Assembly (NCBI RefSeq): GCF_029168945.1
Contig: NC_083604.1
Coordinates: forward strand, 41,225,686-41,289,685
Origin: Cannabis sativa
Taxonomy: Eukaryota > Streptophyta > Magnoliopsida > Rosales > Cannabaceae
Reading direction: 5' to 3'
Length of the DNA: 64,000 nt
The notes below the pieces were generated by a model that had not been told where the DNA came from, ran no database searches, and saw only the letters and a program-made list of their open reading frames with translations. How positions within the stretch are numbered: position 1 is the first letter of the stretch; each line of letters opens with the position of its first letter. Positions 59,501 to 64,000 of the stretch are shown here, piece after piece. Both the position numbers and the translations under genes were made by a program.

Positions 59501-62500
59501 ACCTCGCAGGGTCCATTTTACGGCACTTTTGTCGGACACCTCGCACTTTGGGGTCAATGTTCAAGCGATGACACATGACCTGCGGGGATATCCCGACCAT
59601 ATCTGAATGTTTCCAGGCAAAAATATCAAGATTTTGCTTTAAAAAGGTCGTTAATTGTTCTCGCAACTGTATATTTAATTTAGAACCAATTTTTAAAACC
59701 TTGTTATTATCTATAGGATCTATAGGTACCTCGATTGTGTCTTCCGCGGCTTGGGCTGCGGCGGTGTGATCGAGGATTCTCGGATCCAAGTCTGGTTCGT
59801 CCATGTGCGGCACCTCCTCGATCCTGAGGATCTCCTGACGAGGCGGTGGTGCATCCAAAAGGTAGATAACATTTACCGTCCTTTTTTCTGCGAGTTTAAC
59901 AGCTGCGTTATAACATTCTCGTGAGTCTGATTGGACTCCCCGCACCGAACCTACTCCAGCGGGAGTAGGGAACTTCATCGTCAGATGATAGATCGAGGTT
60001 ATGATCTTCATCTCCTTCAGAATTGGTCGACCAATTACGGCGTTATACGCTGAGTATTGGTCGATTACTGCGAAGTCGGCCATCGACTTGGCTGTTACTG
60101 GGGCAGTTCCCAAAGTGATTGGGAGCTTGATCATTCCTTTAATTGCTATGACATCTCCCGAAAAGCCATAGATGCTTGATGTCATAGGTCGCAAATCCTT
60201 CTCTTGCAACCCCATTTGCTTGAAGGCTTGGAAATTCAGCAAATTCACTGAACTCCCATTGTCAACCAGTATACGATGGACATTGTCTCCACCAATATTG
60301 GCGACTATCACTAGTGCATCAGAGTGCGGGTGATGGACCCATCTCGCGTCGCTCTCCATAAAGATGATGTCGTCGCATTCTTTCTTCAAGAGCTTCTCTG
60401 GCCGTTCACCAAGATTGTTCACATTGGTTAGCGGCCTCTCCTTGGCTTCTCTGGCATACCTTTCTTGCGATTTGCGAGAGTCGCCTGCGATGTGTGGTCC
60501 TCCGATAATAGTTAGGATATTGCGAGGTGTTCTGGAGCCACTCGCGTTCTGGGTTTCTCCTTTGCCATCCGCTTGGGGATGACTTTCCTCGCTTCTTTTA
60601 TACTTGTCGAACTGCCCTCTTCGGATCAGTTCCTCTATTTCATCCTGCAAGACCCAACATTCAAGAGTAGTATGACCAATGTCTTTGTGGTACTTACAGA
60701 ATTTTTTAGGATCCCTCCGGTCGCGATTCACCCTGATGGGGGGCGGCTTCTTGAAGACCCCGTTCCTTTCCTCAATCGCATAGATATGGTCTCGAGGTAC
60801 GGCAAGTTCAGTATAGTTGACGAAGCGAGGTCCTCCCTTCCTTTTCGGCAAGGACTCCTTCTTTGGGGGTGACTTAGCCAGCTTCGGGCTTCGCTGTCTG
60901 CGCGGGCTACGTCTTCTCGGGCTTCGGCCCCTGGAATTCTTCCCTCGCAGACTGCGAGATCGTGACTGCGGTATGGGTGACCGACGTTTGTCCTTCCCCT
61001 TCTCTAACTCTGCTAGAGAGTTCTCGATTCTCTTGTGAGGTTCGGCCATGGCGAAGAACTCTACTAAGGACTCCGGCCTTCGAGCTTGCAATTCCTTCCA
61101 GAAGTCGGTCCTCGGTAAGATGCCTGTTATCAACATACAAACAAGCGAAGACTCGGGGGCCTTCTCGACCTTTGTTACTTCTGCGTTAAAACGCTTGAAA
61201 TAGTCTTGTAAAGACTCACCAGGTTCTTGTTTGATGTTGGCCAAAGTCGTATACGGTGGCCTATACGTCATTGTGGCCTGGAAATGCGTGAGGAATAAGT
61301 CGACGAAGGTTTCCCACGTCGATATCGATGCCTCAGGTAATTGGGTGAACCAATCATGAGCATTTTCCTCGAGTGTTGCCGCAAGAATGCGGCACTTCGC
61401 GAGTTGCGGTACCTGGTCTACTTCCATTATAGTATTGAATTTTTCTAAGTAATCTATCGGGTTAGAAGTACCTTTATACTTGAGGGATTCGGATAAACGA
61501 AACCCTTTCGGAAGTTGAGCCTGTCGCACCTCTGCAGTAAAAGGCGAGGTGCCATGCAACTTGTATATAGGCTTGCGCTGCTGCTCGAGCATCTTTAAAG
61601 CTTGCAGAAGCATGCTTTGGTCAATTCCTCCTGTCGCAGGGGCTGGAGTTGCTGCGACTGCGGGGCTCGCAACCACTGCGGCAAGGTTTGCTGGGATATT
61701 AATCCCAGTAGTCGCGATCGGCGCGATAGGCGGGTTATTACCTGCGTTGACACCCTGATCGCTAGCATGGGGATCACGGAGCGTCTCAGTATTATGTGGG
61801 CCGCGGGAGCGTGCTCTAAAAACTGCGTTGAGATGATCACGTAGATCACCTCGGTGTACTTGATAACGTCCTCCCTGTTGTGTTTGTACAGAGCCGGACA
61901 TTGTATATCTGCTCGGAGTGCGGCCATGCGATGACGAAGAGGCTGACTCTGCGTCATTGTCTCTCGATGGACGACTGCGAGGATTACGGCGCTCAGGATC
62001 TTCGTCAATTTGTGCGCTCTGGTTAGGAAACCTTGCGGATTGATCTCTTGACATCGGGTGATTCAAGTCCAGAGCTTCAGGGTCAGTTCTTCGTTCCCTG
62101 CGTACACGGTTAGTATGACGTCTAGAAGTTGTTACCTGAGGGTTATCGTTGCGAATGGCGGGAACTCGAGGAGGGCGTCGAGCTCGACTCTGTCCGTCTA
62201 CCTCGGCTTGTAGTGCCCGCAGTTGATCCTGAATTGCAGCATATTGATTGGTGGTGAGCTGGACCATTCCCTCGGATACTACCGCCGGAGTGACGGGGGG
62301 AAAATGCATGGTTGCTGGTGGTGTGGACGTGTCCCCGACTTGAGGGCCAGTCGTTTCTGGGAATAGGTTGAGAGGTCTAATATTGCTCCTCCCTACTCCG
62401 CCGTTGATGACGTCCACAGGTGGCACTCCAGCTCCGGGCAGGGGTACACTCATCATTCCAATATTGATGGACCCGTTGTTAGCTCCGTTAACGTGATTTC

Positions 62501-62507
62501 CAGCCAT
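56511..62507 (-). CDS. gag-pol: G gag-pol polyprotein, 1998 residues
   Basis: The best start is ATG 62507 (MAGNHVNG). The frame is open back to 62570, but only via a TTG inside the primer site. Order, with approximate residues: low-complexity N-terminus; gag core 330-495 (DWFTQLPEASISTW); C/H knuckle near 602 (CKYHKDIGHTTLEC); aspartic protease near 746 (LVDNGSSVNLL); RT 990-1230 with FGLINAGATYQRLV and YVDD near 1140; RNase H near 1290-1400; a second RNase H 1425-1545 (YVDGASNNEGSG, ASNNEAEYEALIAGL); integrase 1650-1900 with D in GIDLIGEL, D in SDNGKQF and E in GQTEAVN; end KVYYQ. The dual RNase H marks the Tat/Ogre group. The complete set in one unbroken frame suggests recent activity. Confidence 0.95.
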   Translation of the reverse strand: MAGNHVNGANNGSINIGMMSVPLPGAGVPPVDVINGGVGRSNIRPLNLFPETTGPQVGDTSTPPATMHFPPVTPAVVSEGMVQLTTNQYAAIQDQLRALQAEVDGQSRARRPPRVPAIRNDNPQVTTSRRHTNRVRRERRTDPEALDLNHPMSRDQSARFPNQSAQIDEDPERRNPRSRPSRDNDAESASSSSHGRTPSRYTMSGSVQTQQGGRYQVHRGDLRDHLNAVFRARSRGPHNTETLRDPHASDQGVNAGNNPPIAPIATTGINIPANLAAVVASPAVAATPAPATGGIDQSMLLQALKMLEQQRKPIYKLHGTSPFTAEVRQAQLPKGFRLSESLKYKGTSNPIDYLEKFNTIMEVDQVPQLAKCRILAATLEENAHDWFTQLPEASISTWETFVDLFLTHFQATMTYRPPYTTLANIKQEPGESLQDYFKRFNAEVTKVEKAPESSLVCMLITGILPRTDFWKELQARRPESLVEFFAMAEPHKRIENSLAELEKGKDKRRSPIPQSRSRSLRGKNSRGRSPRRRSPRRQRSPKLAKSPPKKESLPKRKGGPRFVNYTELAVPRDHIYAIEERNGVFKKPPPIRVNRDRRDPKKFCKYHKDIGHTTLECWVLQDEIEELIRRGQFDKYKRSEESHPQADGKGETQNASGSRTPRNILTIIGGPHIAGDSRKSQERYAREAKERPLTNVNNLGERPEKLLKKECDDIIFMESDARWVHHPHSDALVIVANIGGDNVHRILVDNGSSVNLLNFQAFKQMGLQEKDLRPMTSSIYGFSGDVIAIKGMIKLPITLGTAPVTAKSMADFAVIDQYSAYNAVIGRPILKEMKIITSIYHLTMKFPTPAGVGSVRGVQSDSRECYNAAVKLAEKRTVNVIYLLDAPPPRQEILRIEEVPHMDEPDLDPRILDHTAAAQAAEDTIEVPIDPIDNNKVLKIGSKLNIQLREQLTTFLKQNLDIFAWKHSDMVGISPQVMCHRLNIDPKVRGVRQKCRKMDPARYQALKEEVDRLLACGFIRESFYPNWLANLVLVPKPNGSWRTCVDFTDLNKACPKDIFPLPSIDQLVDATAGHALLSFMDAYSGYNQIPMYEPDQEHTSFITDRGLYCYKLMPFGLINAGATYQRLVNMMFADLIGKTMEVYVDDMLVKSQHAEDHITHLQAMFDILRRYKMRLNPLKCVFGVGSGKFLGFMVNQQGIEANPAKIRALVEMPSPTKPKEVQSLTGKVAALNRFISRSSDKCKEFFQTLKGNKRFHWNEECEQAFQALKMHLGQPPILSKPLSGEVLSIYLAVSEYAISSVLIREDQGRQYPVYYVSKRLLDAETRYPQMEKLAFALIISSRKLRPYFQAHSIEVLTNFPLRQVLAKPEASGRLLKWAMELSQFDIKYKPRTAIKGQALADFILEFPRTEVAVVKDRNDIVMAGKEVWTLYVDGASNNEGSGSGILLISPNNFKVHAALRFEFSASNNEAEYEALIAGLKLALEMKVEYLQAFSDSQIMVCQVNGEYLARGGRLVKYLAIVREIMQKLKNVVVSRVPRAQNVHADALARLASTSEAELLDVIPVDVLAHPTIDREVIMEIDDVQEITWMTPILAYLEKGLLPDDKIEARKVRQRAARYVIYDQRLYRRSFSQPLLKCISGEDCGYILREVHEGICGNHTGGNSLALKIMRQGYYWPTLRQDALAFAKRCDRCQRIATYTHQPPSNLHSMTSPWPFAIWGIDLIGELPKGKGGVKYVVVAVDYFTKWAEAKALATITATKLREFVYTSIICRFGIPHKLISDNGKQFDCKEMRQLCDDLGIKKAFSAVSYSQSNGQTEAVNKIIKHTIKGKVEDRKGAWPDELSQVLWSYSTTPRSTTGKTPFSLSYGCEAMLPVEVGAGSLRRDIFNISQNNENQLFCLDLLEEKRDKAHLKNAAYQQRIARYFNSKVKVKPLRAGDLVLRKVMPNTKNPSHGVFGDNWEGPYLIADQIGDATYRIATLDGTAIPRAWNSESLKVYYQ

Positions 62508-62551
62508 GATGAAATAGTGTTCTTTGAAGTGAATGAAATCTTTTAGTCGAA

Positions 62552-62569
62552 TTCCCACAGACGGCGCCA
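62552..62569 (-). other. G primer binding site
   Basis: On the minus strand TGGCGCCGTCTGTGGGAA lies two bases inside the 5' LTR (62572). It begins TGG as required for pairing to a tRNA CCA end; I have not assigned the tRNA. Confidence 0.85.
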
Positions 62570-62571
62570 AA

Positions 62572-63439
62572 TGTTGTCGAGTGAATTTCGCAACACCGAA
62601 ATGTATTATTTAATTAATATAAAAGAGAATTTTCAGGGAAGTGACAAGTGCGAGTATCCGACCTAGAATGGCGAGTACTCGACTGGGAATGCAAGAACAA
62701 ACAACAAGGCTGGAAAATGTAAATAAGACAAAGAATTATAGTGGTTCAGTCAGATTGTGATCTGCTTAGTCCACTGTAGCAAAGGATTCGTAGGTGCCAT
62801 TTTCATGGTGGATCACCCCTTTATATACAAAGTAGGTGTCCAATCGGTTACACAAGGATCACATTCATTGTTAATCCATTATTTACATATTGAATTGCAA
62901 TAAGTAAACCCAAACAACGTTAACATCAATAAATGCGTAACAGTTACTAAGTTCATCAACGTATGCGTTTTCCGCATCTGCGAGTTGACTGTTCATGTTC
63001 CGTTTGTTGAGCTCCCAGGGTCATCAGTACGTTTGGAACGTCTGCGCCCTTAGGTAATCGCCCCTTGTATACATCGCATGTTTAAGCTGGTAGAACTTGG
63101 ACATGGGAATTTATATCGGCTTGTCAGGGCTATTGGATCATTGGGACCAAATTGCATCATAGAGAGTTGGTCTCTATGCTTTTCGCGGAAATATAGAGGG
63201 GACACTCGCACATGTTCTGACACATGCGAGTTGGATCTACCCTGCATAACGAGAATTATGGTTACGTGGTTCGACTTAGGTCGCACTCGCAATATCTCGC
63301 TGGTTTTATCCTGAGCGAGGTCTAAACTTCGAGAAGTCTCTCACGGACATTTCAGCTTTCATTGGAAGTTTGAACACACGTGTCCTTTAAAGAGGAGTCT
63401 GGTCTCGAGTTTCTAGGTGAGAGAAATCTCACTATAACA
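62572..63439 (-). repeat. G 5' LTR
   Basis: It is the near-identical partner of 51878-52745, followed by the TSD ATATG. Confidence 0.93.
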
Positions 63440-63780
63440 ATATGAAAAGAAGCAACCACAACCAGAGGCTAAGGGATCTCAAGAAGATAAGTGAGAGGGA
63501 GTCAAAGCTTAAAGTGGGAACTTATGTCGGAGTTGACATTATCTATGTTAGCACATTAATTCTTGAAGTACAGTTTAGTGTTCAGATTGTTTTGAACAGT
63601 ACTTTCTTGATTCCTACTTTTAAAGTAATTTAGTTTCGCTTCCGCTTTTAGTTAAATAATGTTTTTCTTTTGTTTTGCTAATTATAGTGTTGACATTATG
63701 TTTGACACTGAATAATTGGAAACTGTTTTTACTCTGATATTCTTTTCAAATTATCATTGACTTCCTTAGCTTCCTTTTTC
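63440..63780 (+). pseudogene. Copia I gag tail and degenerate segment
   Basis: The first about 90 bases continue the lysine- and glutamine-rich gag tail interrupted at 51877. The rest is AT-rich and full of stops. A normal element would have a zinc knuckle and protease here, so an internal deletion or strong decay is likely. Confidence 0.55.
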
Positions 63781-64000
63781 AATGTTGTGAATATTGTGGG
63801 TAAGAAATCTTATATTAAGATAACATCCTTATTATTATGGCACGATAGATTGGGTTATATTTCTAAAGAAAGGGTTGATCGATTACTTCTAGCTAAAATT
63901 CTTCCTCTTGTTGATGTTTCTGGTTGGGATACTTGTGCTGATTGTACTTGTGGAAAATTGACTAAAATAAGAAAGCAAACTGCTAACTGTAGTCACTCTT
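63781..64000 (+). pseudogene. pol: Copia I GAG-pre-integrase domain (continues off-window)
   Basis: An open frame from 63781 to the window end contains the copia pre-integrase signature: LLLWHDRLGYISKERVDRLL followed by CADCTCGKLTK. The second zinc-binding histidine is tyrosine (LGY instead of LGH). This fixes I as plus strand with pol continuing to the right. Confidence 0.85.

Larger units (their letters stand above)
51878..63439 (-). mobile_element. Tat-type Ty3/gypsy retrotransposon G, near-intact
   Basis: G has LTRs 51878-52745 and 62572-63439 (868 bp each, about nine differences by eye), a perfect TSD ATATG (51873-51877 and 63440-63444), a minus-strand primer site, an unbroken gag-pol of 1998 residues with two RNase H domains, and a separate plus-strand gene between pol and the 3' LTR. 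It is inserted in gag of copia I. All parts needed for transposition appear present, so it may be competent. Confidence 0.95.

Noticed and set aside
62508..62570. Upstream extension of G gag-pol to 2019 residues
   Set aside because: The extension begins with TTG inside the primer binding site; ATG 62507 is the natural start.

Overview
The window is a gene-poor, repeat-saturated piece of a flowering-plant nuclear genome. Everything identified is a plant repeat class (SIRE-like and other Ty1/copia elements, Tat-, Athila- and Tekay-like Ty3/gypsy elements, a Cassandra TRIM carrying a 5S rRNA segment, a Helitron, a hAT-type MITE, a 5'-truncated L1 LINE and a tRNA-derived SINE). A eudicot is likely but I cannot name the species. 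Only one ordinary host gene was found, an F-box/kelch gene at about 45.0-46.1 kb. There are no CRISPR arrays, operons or bacterial features.

Left nest (1 to about 43.6 kb). The layers were resolved from LTR ends and target-site duplications (TSDs). Copia LTR H (about 41.89-43.56 kb) is interrupted by Tat-type gypsy element F (15.92-41.89 kb visible, start off-window). F is broken twice inside its RT. The first break is copia element A (minus strand, LTR 14024-15922), which carries an LTR of its own family in the opposite orientation (B, 1-848 plus 10294-10709); B is itself split by a SIRE-like copia element (849-10293). The second break is chromodomain gypsy C (16218-34180, TSD AAATT). The 5' LTR of C is split by a head-to-head palindromic Cassandra cluster E (16599-26255, TSD AAAAT), and E is split near its centre by Athila-type element D (17669-25320, TSD ATCAC).

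Middle (43.6-48.5 kb). This is the least repetitive part: a non-autonomous Helitron, the F-box/kelch gene, then a dead L1 fragment with a 22-bp TSD and a SINE with a 16-bp TSD.

Right nest (48.5-64 kb). Another copia LTR of the A/B/H family (J, minus) is interrupted by copia element I (plus, LTR 49262-49752). The gag region of I is interrupted by Tat-type element G (minus, 51878-63439, TSD ATATG). G is nearly intact: two 868-bp LTRs, an uninterrupted 1998-residue gag-pol with two RNase H domains, and on the opposite strand a separate gene with its own promoter-like region and three introns.

The genes work together only within elements: gag packages RNA; protease, reverse transcriptase, RNase H and integrase copy and insert it. 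SIRE, A, C, F and I are decayed. D lacks gag, protease and most of RT but has almost identical LTRs, so it was probably moved in trans. G looks the most recently active. The best candidates for new biology are the inverted Cassandra dimer with a single shared TSD, the spliced antisense gene shared by F and G, the SIRE LTR that has absorbed a polypurine tract, and structured or palindromic arrays in several LTRs and leaders.
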